Below the pieces are notes generated by a model that was not told the DNA's origin, did no database searches, and saw only the letters and a list, made by a program, of their open reading frames with translations. From the NCBI GenBank assembly GCA_964591275.1, contig CAZQAE010000091.1, positions 1 to 18,539 of the forward strand: a stretch of DNA of 18,539 bases, given 5' to 3'. The DNA is from G963674685 sp964591275 (GTDB lineage: Bacteria; Lernaellota; Lernaellaia; JACKCT01). Positions 7,355 through 16,189 of the stretch are shown here, piece after piece; position 1 is the stretch's first letter; each line of letters starts with the position of its first letter. The translations under genes and the position numbers were made by a program.

Positions 7355-8484
7355 TAATCACCCACCCTGAATATCAACGTCTGCCCCAACACGGGAATCC
7401 TTCGCAATTTGAATTCGCCGAAATCCGTCGATTCTATTTCCCGGACCATATCAGACATTTTTCCTGCGTACTTAATGATAAACGACACATCTTTCCCCGT
7501 CTTGGCTGAATCAAGGATCACGCCTTCAACGGAAGGTATTGCCCTGATGGCGCGCCTGATTTTCACCGCATCGGAAAAATCCCGCATGCCTTGAATGACA
7601 ATTTTCACCTCGACAACACCAACATCGTCGATAATCCCTTTCCCCTTGATCCTGTCAATGACCTCAGCCAGCACGCTTTGGGCCACGCCATCCGCATCCG
7701 TCAAAGCACCATCCGCCGATGGAAAGGGAAAATCGGCAACGACCTCCCCTTTTATCAGGTTGACTAAGTAAAAGCGATAATGGGCTGGAAGCGGATCGCC
7801 AAGGTTTTTCAAATATCCGCGCCCCATGAATACGTATTGAATTCCAAGACTGTCTTGAATCCGAGCCAATGATTTGAAGCGTCCTCTTTCCATTTCGAGG
7901 CAGATGTCATCTTTGAATATTTTTTTTATTATCCGTTCGTCCGCCAATCCCAGGCCCAGTGTTTCCATTCTCGACGCTAGCGCTTTTTCCAGCTTACGGT
8001 TCCTCTTTTTATCGTTGCCGTCTGCGTATGTAACAAGAATCAAAATTGTTTTTCCTGATTCCACAGCATGTTTCAACACCGCAGGCAGGGAGCGAACGGT
8101 CTGAACAAGACGGTCTTTATCTAGTCGCGTTTCGATAATAATTGTGTATTGACCGTCACTTTTGGTCTCGGAAACCGTTTCATAAAAGACAAAGAATCTA
8201 TCCGGTTTTTTTATTACTTCCTTTTCAATAGCGCGACGTTTTTCATCAATTTCAATCGCCGGAATAAATTTCAAAATCGCCGTTTTAAGAACTTTTTGTT
8301 TGGCCATTATCAATGCATCGGTACGAGCCTTGTTCAGATCGCCATCCACTATCGGCGACGATCCTTTCTCCGTGAAAATGAATACGCCGCCCGCGCACAC
8401 CGCCATCGGCTTTGCCCATTGAGACATTGCGCAGATCGCAACTCCGCAAACAATCAACAATATTCGCCTTGTGGGCATCATCAT
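7354..8484 (-). CDS. Exported protein with FlgT-N-like domain, function unknown
   Basis: 376 residues from the first of three consecutive ATG codons (8484, 8481, 8478). A TTG at 8496 is possible, and no start has a strong ribosome binding site. The N-terminus is a signal peptide ending near AVCAGG. The mature start contains LNKARTDALIMAKQKVLKTAI and later QYTIIIETRLDKDRL, the spaced Ala-rich helix plus strand typical of FlgT N-terminal or LPP20-like domains. The middle (about 140-260) resembles a lipoprotein/TolB-type alpha-beta fold. The C-terminal 90 residues (VEVKIVIQGMRDFSDAVKIR and after) form a repeated beta-alpha-beta pattern. No flagellar genes are nearby, so a flagellar role is not implied. 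It heads the TAATG-linked envelope cluster. Confidence 0.62.
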   Translation of the reverse strand: MMMPTRRILLIVCGVAICAMSQWAKPMAVCAGGVFIFTEKGSSPIVDGDLNKARTDALIMAKQKVLKTAILKFIPAIEIDEKRRAIEKEVIKKPDRFFVFYETVSETKSDGQYTIIIETRLDKDRLVQTVRSLPAVLKHAVESGKTILILVTYADGNDKKRNRKLEKALASRMETLGLGLADERIIKKIFKDDICLEMERGRFKSLARIQDSLGIQYVFMGRGYLKNLGDPLPAHYRFYLVNLIKGEVVADFPFPSADGALTDADGVAQSVLAEVIDRIKGKGIIDDVGVVEVKIVIQGMRDFSDAVKIRRAIRAIPSVEGVILDSAKTGKDVSFIIKYAGKMSDMVREIESTDFGEFKLRRIPVLGQTLIFRVGD

Positions 8485-8632
8485 CACTAGAGCCAATTAA
8501 ATTTTCGTCGCCGAGCGCACCTGTATTCCGGGAAAAAGGAAGCGAGTTGAGCTAAGCAACGTTTCATCGTGAATCACGCACACTCATGAGGCATTGGGAT
8601 GCGCCGAGCGAAAGAAACACACTGAGTGGATC

Positions 8633-8932
8633 TCAATCCTCATCCTTCTGGCGAGCGCCACTCGAAAAATCCCTACCACCGGAATATTGACTCTGCGATG
8701 CGCCTTCGCCGAAAATCTGGGCCAGTTTGCTTCCGGCTGAGACGTTGACGTTGGTGATGGCGTGCTTGTAGATGAGATGAAACTTATCCCCTTCAAGAAC
8801 CACGCAGTAATTGTCGAAGCTCTTGATATAGCCGTCGATTTTCTGCCCGTCGGACAATTCCATGGTGATCTTGATTCTCTCTCTGCGCGCCTGATTGAGA
8901 AACTGATCCTGCACATTGATTCGAGGTCTCAT
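8633..8932 (-). CDS. hfq: RNA chaperone Hfq
   Basis: 99 residues with the full Hfq core: VQDQFLNQARRERIKITMEL (Sm1; distal and proximal RNA-binding residues), GYIKSFDNYCVVLEG, then the Sm2 signature YKHAIT. Hfq forms hexameric rings that bind U-rich small-RNA 3' ends and A-rich mRNA. The C-terminal tail from about residue 70 is polar and ends in KDED. AAGGAGG lies nine bases before the ATG. The gene follows dnaE at about 210 bp rather than miaA as in gamma-proteobacteria, and the spacer contains the repeats described separately. The 148 bp after hfq, before the next gene, hold no terminator I can support. Confidence 0.96.
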   Translation of the reverse strand: MRPRINVQDQFLNQARRERIKITMELSDGQKIDGYIKSFDNYCVVLEGDKFHLIYKHAITNVNVSAGSKLAQIFGEGASQSQYSGGRDFSSGARQKDED

Positions 8933-8953
8933 ATTAAGCCGCCTCCTTATATT

Positions 8954-8975
8954 GGCAATTCATATTCAATACACC
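8954..8975 (-). repeat. Copy 2 of a 22-bp direct repeat, next to the hfq ribosome binding site
   Basis: Plus-strand ends are ggcaat...caatacacc. It matches copy 1 (9047-9068) at 17 of 22 positions without gaps; the first six and last nine bases are identical. It ends six bases before the AAGGAGG of hfq and lies in the presumed hfq leader. Confidence 0.7.
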
Positions 8976-9033
8976 AGATTCCTTGTTTATGATACAAGCA
9001 CTGGCAGAAAATCCGCCATGCATTTTTTATGCA

Positions 9034-9084
9034 CGACGCAATATGCGGCAATATATTCCCAATACACCGTTGCATATTGCGTCG
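9034..9084. repeat. Perfect 13-bp inverted repeat whose loop holds repeat copy 1
   Basis: Left arm CGACGCAATATGC (9034-9046), right arm GCATATTGCGTCG (9072-9084), 25-nt spacer. The 22-bp repeat copy 1 (9047-9068) fills the spacer. No T-run follows on the minus strand, so it does not look like an intrinsic terminator; an operator pair or RNA stem-loop is more likely. Confidence 0.75.
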
Positions 9085-9126
9085 CTCACCGAAAAATATC
9101 CGGCTAATTCCCTCTTCTCGGTCACT

Positions 9127-9141
9127 GGCAAATACTTTGCC
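9127..9141. promoter_or_regulatory. 15-bp palindrome just after the dnaE stop
   Basis: GGCAAATACTTTGCC: six-base arms with a three-base centre, ending one base after the dnaE stop codon. No T-run follows, so it may be an operator or mRNA-stabilising hairpin rather than a terminator. Confidence 0.45.
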
Positions 9142-9142
9142 C

Positions 9143-12100
9143 CTAAGAAAAATGCACAACACCAGATCCGAGCAGTTTTTCAATGGCGCCGATGAGATCA
9201 TCTCCCGGTTGAACGGAATACTCCTGCGGGAGAGTCATCACCGCCTCGCCGACGCCGGGCGCCTCAACCCGAATGATTGCACGACAGCGCCCTCTCGCAG
9301 CATTGCCAAGCAATTTTTCCAACATCTCAATCGCCCCACCGGTAATTCCACTCGACCGGATTCGGATATTCATCTCATCGCCGATCTCACGATCGGCGCT
9401 TTCCAAATCCGCAGCCTTTGTTACGATCAATTTGACACTTTGCTCGCCCGCCTCAGCGCGGCCCATCAAGAGCACAGGTTTTTCCGCGCTAATCAAGTCG
9501 GTTATTGTCGGGAGCACATCGCTGTAAACAAAGGCCTCGAATGTTCCTGTCAGATCCTCCACGGTCAAAACCGCCATGCGGCCACGCTTGGAGTCAATAA
9601 AACGACGACCTGTAATTATTACCGCCACTCTTGCATCAACCTTGCCTTTGACTCGCTTCAGTGTTTCGCAAGTGTGATTGGTATATTTGGCAATCATACT
9701 GGCATATTGTTGCAATGGGTGTCCAGTCAAATAAAAGCCGAGAGCGCCTTTTTCATTTTCCAGATTCTCCGTTTCGGACCACGCGTTCACATTTTCCATA
9801 TCGTCATCGGACGGCAAACCGATCTGTTCCTCGCCCAAACGGGCAAAAATGCTTTGTTGCCGGCTTTCCTTCTCACGGATGATCCTGGCAGCCTTGTCAA
9901 AAGCCATTTCCATTCCGTTCACCAATCTTGCCCGATTCGGATGAATCGAATCAAAGGCCCCTGCCCCGATGAGGCTTTCCACAGCTCGTTTGTTGACCTG
10001 CTGGTGGCTGACGGTTTGCAGAAAATGATTGAGGCCGATAAAGGAGCCTCCGGATTTTCGACCCTCTATTATCGCGTCAATGGCATTGCCGCCAACATTT
10101 TTCACACCCATCAAACCAAAACGAATCTTTCCGTCCTCAACTCCAAATTCCTTGTCGGAGGCATTGATGTCCGGGGAAAGGATTTTATAGCCCATCTCCT
10201 GAACCTGATTGATTTTCACTTTGATCTTTTCCGACTTATCCGACTCGGCGCATTCCATTGTGAGCAATGAGGAAATAAATTCCAATGGATAATTCGCTTT
10301 GAGGTAAGCGGTCTGATAAGCGACAACGGCGTAGGCGGCGGAATGGCTTTTGTTGAATCCGTATTCCGCGAATTTCTCCATCTGGTCCCAGATTTTTTTC
10401 GCGCTGCCTTCGGCGATGCCGCGTTCCTTGGCGCCTTTCATAAACAGCGTTCTATATTCATCCATCGGCTTCTTTTTGCTCATCAGACGTCGAAGTTTGT
10501 CCGATGCACCAAGACTCAACCCGCCAACCGAGGTGCCGACCTGCATCACCTGCTCTTGATAAACCATCATGCCGTAAGTTTCTTTCAGGATTTCCTCAAG
10601 GACAGGCAATTCGTAGGTTACGGGCTGTTCCTTCTTTTTTCGCGCGATGTAATCATCAAGCATGCTCATCGGACCGGGACGGTACAAGGCGACCAGGGCA
10701 ACTATTTCATCGATGGACGTTGGCGCAATGCGAAGAAGCAAATCTTTCATGCCTCGCGATTCCAGTTGGAAAACACCGGCTGTTTGCGCCGAAGCCAGAA
10801 GCTTGAAACTCTTGGCGTCGTCCATCGGAATGTTATCAATATCGATGCGAATGCCGTGGTTTCTTTCGATCATATCGATGGCATGGTCGATGATGGTCAG
10901 CGTTTTCAAACCAAGGAAGTCGAACTTGATCAGACCGTAGGCTTCAACATCGCCCTTTTCCCACTGCGTCATGACGAATCCGTCCTTGTCGCGCTGCAGC
11001 GGCACATACTCCTTGATATCCTTGGGCGCGATCACAAGCCCTGCGGCATGTTTGCCAGTTTGACGGTTCATTCCCTCCAGAGATTTGGCGTACTCCATTA
11101 TTTCCTGAACCCACACGTTGGCGTCATTGAATTCCCGAAGTTCGGCGCTTTTTTCAAGAGCGTCATGGAGTGTAATATTGAGAACATCAGGGATCATTTT
11201 CGCTAGTTTATCAACGTCCGCGTAGGGATATCCGAGAACGCGGCCCACGTCGCGGATTGCCGCTTTCGCTTTGAGCGTGCCAAAAGTCGCAATCTGGCAA
11301 ACCTTTTCCTGGCCGTATTTTTTCGTCACGTATTCAATAACTTTTTCTCGGCCATGCGCGCAGAAATCGCAGTCAATGTCCGGGTTGTCGCTTCTTTCAG
11401 GATTCATGAAGCGCTCGAAGAGCAGACCATAGCGAAGGGGATCAATATTGGTTATTCCCAGGGCATAACTGACGAGACTCCCGGCGGCGCTCCCGCGTCC
11501 GGGTCCCACGGGAATCTTGTTATCCCTTGCCCAGTTCATGAAATCCTGCACGATCAGGAAATACGCGGCGAAGCCTCTGTCGGAAATCATCTGGAGTTCA
11601 TTTTCCAGACGCTGATTGTAAAGTTCTTTTTTTTCTGAAATTTCTTTGGCGCCCTCAACGCCTTTCAGAATTGCATCAAACCTTCGTTCAAGCCCTTTGG
11701 CGCTCATTTCCCGAAACTGGGACTCGATTGTCATGTTTTCCGGAACAGAATAGATCGGGAAAAGATAATCGCCGTATTCGAGTTCGAGGTTGCATCGCTC
11801 AGCGATAGCGACAGTGTTGGCGACAGCCTCCGGCGTTTCCTGAAACAACTCGGTCATCTCCTGCGCCGAACGAAAATAGAACTGGTCGGACCCGTATCTT
11901 TTTCGCTTCTCGTCGCTGATGAGTTTGCCCGTTCCGATGCAAAGCAGGGCGTCATGAGCCTTGGAGTCTTCCGGTTTGAGGTAGTGGCAGTCATTCGTCG
12001 CCACGACAGGGATGTCAAGTTTTTTCGAGATTTCGATCAAGCCGCGATTGACCTCTTCCTGACCGTCAATCCCGTTGTGCTGCAATTCGAGATAATACCG

Positions 12101-12601
12101 ATCGCCGAAAAGGTCCCTATGCCACGCGGCAATTTTTAAAGCCTCGGGCATTTTGTTGTCACGTATCGCCGAGGGAACTTCGCCGGACAGGCAAGCTGAC
12201 AGGCAAATCAGGCCTTCGTTATATTGCTGGAGCAGTTCGTGGTCGATACGGGCTTTATAATAGAATCCGTCGAGATGCGCTATGCTGGTGAGTTTAACGA
12301 GGTTCGCATAGCCCACGCTGTTCATGGCCAAAAGAACCAGATGGAAAATCCGCCTGTTGTTGGGATTCCTTTCTGTATGGCGACCGGTGGCCACGTAAGC
12401 CTCGCAACCGATAATCGGCTTGACCCCAACCTCTTTCCCTTTTTTATAAAATTGGAGGGCGCTGCTCATATTGCCGTGTTCGGTCACGGCGACGGCGCTT
12501 TGCCCATCCGCCTTTGCGGCCTCCATAACCTGGGGGATCTGATTGGATGCGTCGAGAAAAGAAAAATGTGTGTGCAAGTGCAGATGGACGAAGTTTCCCA
12601 T
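9143..12601 (-). CDS. dnaE: DNA polymerase III alpha subunit
   Basis: 1152 residues from the ATG at 12601, where homologous sequence begins (MGNFVHLHLHTHFSFLD); the frame runs 18 codons further upstream into guaA. Order of domains: PHP (about 5-215), palm with GPGRGSAAGS (366-375) and the catalytic pair in NPDIDCDF (Asp410, Asp412) plus Asp561 in IKFDFLGLKTLTIID, then fingers, tandem HhH and an OB-fold near the C-terminus. This is the DnaE1 type of replicative polymerase, and all three catalytic aspartates are present. The PHP metal-binding pattern also looks complete (HLHTHFSFLD, TEHGNM, GCEAY, HLVLLA, CLSACLSG, ATNDCHYL). The start is 10 bp after the guaA stop, and the GGGAG for dnaE lies inside the guaA stop region, indicating cotranscription with guaBA. 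Confidence 0.98.
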   Translation of the reverse strand: MGNFVHLHLHTHFSFLDASNQIPQVMEAAKADGQSAVAVTEHGNMSSALQFYKKGKEVGVKPIIGCEAYVATGRHTERNPNNRRIFHLVLLAMNSVGYANLVKLTSIAHLDGFYYKARIDHELLQQYNEGLICLSACLSGEVPSAIRDNKMPEALKIAAWHRDLFGDRYYLELQHNGIDGQEEVNRGLIEISKKLDIPVVATNDCHYLKPEDSKAHDALLCIGTGKLISDEKRKRYGSDQFYFRSAQEMTELFQETPEAVANTVAIAERCNLELEYGDYLFPIYSVPENMTIESQFREMSAKGLERRFDAILKGVEGAKEISEKKELYNQRLENELQMISDRGFAAYFLIVQDFMNWARDNKIPVGPGRGSAAGSLVSYALGITNIDPLRYGLLFERFMNPERSDNPDIDCDFCAHGREKVIEYVTKKYGQEKVCQIATFGTLKAKAAIRDVGRVLGYPYADVDKLAKMIPDVLNITLHDALEKSAELREFNDANVWVQEIMEYAKSLEGMNRQTGKHAAGLVIAPKDIKEYVPLQRDKDGFVMTQWEKGDVEAYGLIKFDFLGLKTLTIIDHAIDMIERNHGIRIDIDNIPMDDAKSFKLLASAQTAGVFQLESRGMKDLLLRIAPTSIDEIVALVALYRPGPMSMLDDYIARKKKEQPVTYELPVLEEILKETYGMMVYQEQVMQVGTSVGGLSLGASDKLRRLMSKKKPMDEYRTLFMKGAKERGIAEGSAKKIWDQMEKFAEYGFNKSHSAAYAVVAYQTAYLKANYPLEFISSLLTMECAESDKSEKIKVKINQVQEMGYKILSPDINASDKEFGVEDGKIRFGLMGVKNVGGNAIDAIIEGRKSGGSFIGLNHFLQTVSHQQVNKRAVESLIGAGAFDSIHPNRARLVNGMEMAFDKAARIIREKESRQQSIFARLGEEQIGLPSDDDMENVNAWSETENLENEKGALGFYLTGHPLQQYASMIAKYTNHTCETLKRVKGKVDARVAVIITGRRFIDSKRGRMAVLTVEDLTGTFEAFVYSDVLPTITDLISAEKPVLLMGRAEAGEQSVKLIVTKAADLESADREIGDEMNIRIRSSGITGGAIEMLEKLLGNAARGRCRAIIRVEAPGVGEAVMTLPQEYSVQPGDDLIGAIEKLLGSGVVHFS

Positions 12602-12611
12602 TATTTTTCGA

Positions 12612-14168
12612 TCACTCCCACTCAATCGTTGCAGGGGGTTTGCTGGATACATCATAGACGACGCGATTGACGCCTTTGACTTCGTTGATGATTCGGTTGG
12701 AAACTTTGGCCAGCAGGGAATACGGCAAATGCACCCAGTCGGCCGTCATCCCGTCCAGTGAATGCACGGCTCTTAGCGCCACAACGTTTTCATAACTTCT
12801 TTCATCGCCCATCACCCCGACGCTACGAACCGGCAACAGGGCGGCGAAGGCTTGCCAAATTTTGTCGTACCATCCGGCTTTTTGAATTTCTTCGATGAAA
12901 ATCGCATCGGCCTCCTGCAATACGCGCACTCTTGCTTCCGTTATCGGACCCGGTATTCGAACACCCAGTCCCGGCCCGGGAAAAGGATGACGGCCCAAGA
13001 CCTCGGCCGGCAAACCCAGTTCGCGCCCAACAGCCCTAACCTCGTCCTTAAAAAGTTCGCGAAGCGGCTCCACGAGTTTAAGGTCCAGTTTTTCCGGCAA
13101 TCCTCCGACATTGTGATGACTTTTGATCGTAGCGGAAGGCCCTTTGAAACTCACCGATTCTATCACATCGGGATACAAGGTTCCTTGCGCAAGGAAGTCG
13201 ACATCTTTCAATTTGTCGGCTTCCGCGACAAACACTTCAATAAAATTTCGACCAATGATTTTGCGCTTTTCTTCGGGATCGGCCACCTCCCGCAAGGCAT
13301 CCAAAAATTGCTTCGAGGCGTCAACGTACTGGACTTTCAAACTGAGCCGGTCGCGGTACATGGCCAAAACCTGTTCGGCTTCATTTTTTCTCAACAAACC
13401 GTTGTTGACAAAAATCGGAGTCAACTTGTCGCCGATGGCCTGATGAATCAAAATGGCGGTGACTGACGAGTCCACTCCGCCGGACAAGCCCAGGATAACC
13501 TTTGAATCACCGACCCGTCGTCTGATTTCAGCAACGGTAGTCTCAATGAAGCCCGCCATCGTCCAATTTCGACCGCAGCCGCATATCCCATGAACGAAGT
13601 TGGATAAGATATCCGCCCCGCGAGGCGTATGAACAACTTCCGGGTGAAATTGGACGCCGAAAATTGTACCGGCACTGTTTTTCACTGCGGCGACAGGGGA
13701 GTTTTTTGAAGCGGCCAGGATTTCAAAATCCGCGGGCAAATTTTCGACCCGATCTCCATGACTCATCCAGACCGGCAGATTTTCATGGAGAGCGAATCCC
13801 GAAAACAGGTCGGTGTTCTTCAGAATTTCGATGTCGGCCGAACCGTACTCCCGATGATCCGCCCGCTCAACTTTGCCACCCAACGCGTGTATTGTCGCCT
13901 GCAATCCGTAACATATCCCCAGCACCGGCACGCCTGATTCCAGGATCAATGGCGGAAGAGGCGGCGCATCCGGATCATAAATGCAGGAAGGACCGCCCGA
14001 CAGGATGATGCCTCTCGCACGGAATCGACGGATTTTATCGAGATCGACGTTGCAGGGATGTATCTCGCAATACACATTCAGTTCACGGACGCGCCTTGCA
14101 ATCAACTGGGTGTATTGCGAACCGAAATCAAGAATAAGAATTTTTTCGCCGGCCACCGCTTCGATCAT
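12612..14168 (-). CDS. guaA: GMP synthase (glutamine-hydrolysing)
   Basis: 518 residues, full length. It has a class I glutamine amidotransferase domain with FGSQYTQLIARRVREL, the nucleophile in GICYGLQ (Cys86) and the triad partners in GVQFHPEV (His175, Glu177). The ATP-pyrophosphatase P-loop LGLSGGVDSS is at about 227-236, and the dimerisation domain with HPFPGPGLGVRIPG follows. It makes GMP from XMP, ATP and glutamine in the cytoplasm. The ATG at 14168 is 15 bp after the guaB stop, with GAGGG eight bases upstream. It is the middle gene of a guaB-guaA-dnaE unit. Confidence 0.98.
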   Translation of the reverse strand: MIEAVAGEKILILDFGSQYTQLIARRVRELNVYCEIHPCNVDLDKIRRFRARGIILSGGPSCIYDPDAPPLPPLILESGVPVLGICYGLQATIHALGGKVERADHREYGSADIEILKNTDLFSGFALHENLPVWMSHGDRVENLPADFEILAASKNSPVAAVKNSAGTIFGVQFHPEVVHTPRGADILSNFVHGICGCGRNWTMAGFIETTVAEIRRRVGDSKVILGLSGGVDSSVTAILIHQAIGDKLTPIFVNNGLLRKNEAEQVLAMYRDRLSLKVQYVDASKQFLDALREVADPEEKRKIIGRNFIEVFVAEADKLKDVDFLAQGTLYPDVIESVSFKGPSATIKSHHNVGGLPEKLDLKLVEPLRELFKDEVRAVGRELGLPAEVLGRHPFPGPGLGVRIPGPITEARVRVLQEADAIFIEEIQKAGWYDKIWQAFAALLPVRSVGVMGDERSYENVVALRAVHSLDGMTADWVHLPYSLLAKVSNRIINEVKGVNRVVYDVSSKPPATIEWE

Positions 14169-14183
14169 GAAAGAAACCCTCGC

Positions 14184-15650
14184 TCAACGCATTTGATAAT
14201 TGGGGGCCTCTTTCGTGACGATCACATCGTGCGCGTGACTCTCGTTCAGTCCCGCATGAGAGATTTCAATAAAGTGCGATTTCTTCCTGAGCGATTCGAT
14301 GGAGCGACAACCCGTATATCCCATTCCGGATCGAAGGCCACCGACCAATTGCTCCACGACGGCCCGCATCGACCCTTTATACGGGACACGACCTTCAATA
14401 CCCTCGGGCACCAGTTTTTGCATGTTCGTGTCAACGTCATCCTGCGAGTATCGATCGGCGCTGCCCGCCATCATGGCATCAATGGACCCCATTCCCCTAT
14501 AAACTTTATAGCTGCGACCCTGATAAATGATCACCTCTCCGGGGCTTTCGTCGGTTCCCGCGAAAAGTGAGCCGATCATGATGGTGTGCGCGCCGGCAGC
14601 CAGGGCTTTGACAAGATCCCCGGAAAAACGGATGCCCCCGTCGGCGATAATCGGAATACCGAATTTTTCAGCTTCCCGTGAGCAATCATCAATAGCCGTA
14701 ATCTGCGGAATCCCGACGCCGGACACAATACGCGTCGTGCAAATGGAACCCGGGCCGATTCCTACTTTCACGCAATCCACGCCAGCTTCACACAACTCCC
14801 TGGTCCCCTCCGCCGTTGCCACGTTTCCTCCGACGATTTGCACGTCGGGAAAGGCGGTGCGAATCCATTTCACCATATCGACGACGCGCTGCGAATGGCC
14901 GTGCGCCGTATCCACGCAGATAACATCGACTTCCTTTTCCACCAAAGCCGCCGCTCGATCTTTATCGCTTTCGCGGACTCCCACCGCTCCACCAACCCTG
15001 TATCGCCCGCGTTCATCCTTGCAGGCGTTTGGAAATTGCTCGCTCTTTTCAATATCTTTGAAAGTAATCAGACCAAGCAGATCTCCGTCATCGTCGATGA
15101 CGAGAAGTTTTTCGATGCGTTTTTCATGAAGCAGTTTTTTCGATTCTTCTAACGAAGTGCCCGGGGGAACCCATATCAAATTTTTGCTGGTCATAAGATC
15201 GCCCACGGTTTTTTTGGTGTCCGTGATGAAGCGAAGGTCGCGATGCGTTAAAATACCGACGGGTTTGCCATGTTCGACGACGGGAAGACCGGAGATGTTG
15301 TGCTTACGCATGATGTCAATGGCTTCCCAGACGTGTTGATCCGGGCGCATCGTGATCGGCTTAAGGATCATTCCCGAAACAGCCTTTTTGCAGCGCTCAA
15401 CTTCAAAAGCCTGTTTTTCGATAGACATATTTTTATGAATGAACCCGATGCCGCCCTGCTGCGCCATGGAGATGGCCGCAGCCCCCTCAGTCACCGTATC
15501 CATGGCCGCAGATATCAGGGGTATATTCAAACGTATCTTCTGCGTAAATACGGTGGAAATATCAGCTTCGGCCGGCAGGAAATTGGTACGGGCCGGAATC
15601 AGCAGGACATCGTCGAAAGTTAAGGCCTTTTTCAAATTCTTCTCTAACAT
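14184..15650 (-). CDS. guaB: IMP dehydrogenase
   Basis: 488 residues from the ATG at 15650, which gives the usual start MLEKNLKKALTFDDVLL; the open frame continues 14 codons upstream without similarity. The TIM barrel is interrupted by two CBS domains (about 92-200). The catalytic loop GIGPGSICTTR has Cys304, and the flap carries EGIEGRVPYKG. It oxidises IMP to XMP with NAD+, the first committed step to GMP. The CBS pair is the usual site for ATP/GTP or (p)ppGpp control. The ribosome binding site is weak (GGTG). A small membrane protein gene ends 38 bp upstream. Confidence 0.98.
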   Translation of the reverse strand: MLEKNLKKALTFDDVLLIPARTNFLPAEADISTVFTQKIRLNIPLISAAMDTVTEGAAAISMAQQGGIGFIHKNMSIEKQAFEVERCKKAVSGMILKPITMRPDQHVWEAIDIMRKHNISGLPVVEHGKPVGILTHRDLRFITDTKKTVGDLMTSKNLIWVPPGTSLEESKKLLHEKRIEKLLVIDDDGDLLGLITFKDIEKSEQFPNACKDERGRYRVGGAVGVRESDKDRAAALVEKEVDVICVDTAHGHSQRVVDMVKWIRTAFPDVQIVGGNVATAEGTRELCEAGVDCVKVGIGPGSICTTRIVSGVGIPQITAIDDCSREAEKFGIPIIADGGIRFSGDLVKALAAGAHTIMIGSLFAGTDESPGEVIIYQGRSYKVYRGMGSIDAMMAGSADRYSQDDVDTNMQKLVPEGIEGRVPYKGSMRAVVEQLVGGLRSGMGYTGCRSIESLRKKSHFIEISHAGLNESHAHDVIVTKEAPNYQMR

Positions 15651-15688
15651 TTTACACCGCTTTTTTGTCCTTGTGGACTTTGTGTGAA

Positions 15689-16081
15689 TCAATCGTCGAA
15701 CAATTTCTGCACTTTTTTTATCTCGCGTTGAAATTCCTTCTCGAATTTGATGACCCTCATTTTTGGCATGAGGGTTTTCTTTTCGTACGCGTAACTGATG
15801 GTCATCTGATTGTTGAAGCGAGACACGTGTAATCCATCGCCGCTGGAAAAAGAAATTCCCAGTTTTTCCGCCTTTTCGTGAAGACGCGAGCGTATTTCGA
15901 CATCATCGTGCCGGGATGCATTGAGAATCTCCTTTTCCACGGTTCTTTTCCACTTCGACTCCGCGTAATAAACGGGGACTAGGGTATATCCGACAAAAGA
16001 GATAGCCAGCAGCACAATGAGCAGCACAACCGAAACGTAGTTGACCCCCCCACGTTTTGATCTGTTTTTAAGCTGTTTCAT
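15689..16081 (-). CDS. Small single-pass membrane protein, DUF4845-like
   Basis: 130 residues from the ATG at 16081, preceded by a GGGGGG tract at suitable distance; an upstream GTG (16135) would add 18 residues without a site. A basic N-terminus (MKQLKNRSKRGG) is followed by one membrane helix (about 14-38) ending in TLVPVYYAESK, then a soluble alpha-beta tail facing the periplasm. The layout and the 'LVPVYY' junction resemble DUF4845 proteins, small pilin-like anchors of unknown role. That assignment is tentative. It lies between the Ppx/GppA gene (108 bp upstream, including a T8 run) and guaB (38 bp downstream). Confidence 0.68.
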   Translation of the reverse strand: MKQLKNRSKRGGVNYVSVVLLIVLLAISFVGYTLVPVYYAESKWKRTVEKEILNASRHDDVEIRSRLHEKAEKLGISFSSGDGLHVSRFNNQMTISYAYEKKTLMPKMRVIKFEKEFQREIKKVQKLFDD

Positions 16082-16189
16082 GAAATCCCCCCGGAGGTTC
16101 CAAAAAAAACTATTCAAGCGAAGGTATGAAGCCACTGCTTAGCCTACAGCTGATTGACAGTCCATCCTAAAACAGGCGCTCGCAACCCG

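Noticed and set aside
9034..9084. The 13-bp inverted repeat as a Rho-independent terminator of dnaE or a CRISPR-like element
   Set aside because: No T-run follows on the minus strand, and there is only one inverted repeat with two imperfect loop copies, not an array of regular repeats and spacers.
9029..10270. Long plus-strand open frame (413 codons) opposite dnaE
   Set aside because: It lies wholly antisense to the well-supported dnaE frame and the dnaE-hfq spacer, has no recognisable domain and reflects codon bias of dnaE.
10343..11206. Plus-strand open frame (287 codons) opposite dnaE
   Set aside because: Antisense shadow of the conserved polymerase region; no family features.
14527..15129. 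Plus-strand open frame (200 codons) opposite guaB
   Set aside because: Antisense to the guaB barrel and CBS region; low-complexity Ser/Pro composition typical of a shadow frame.
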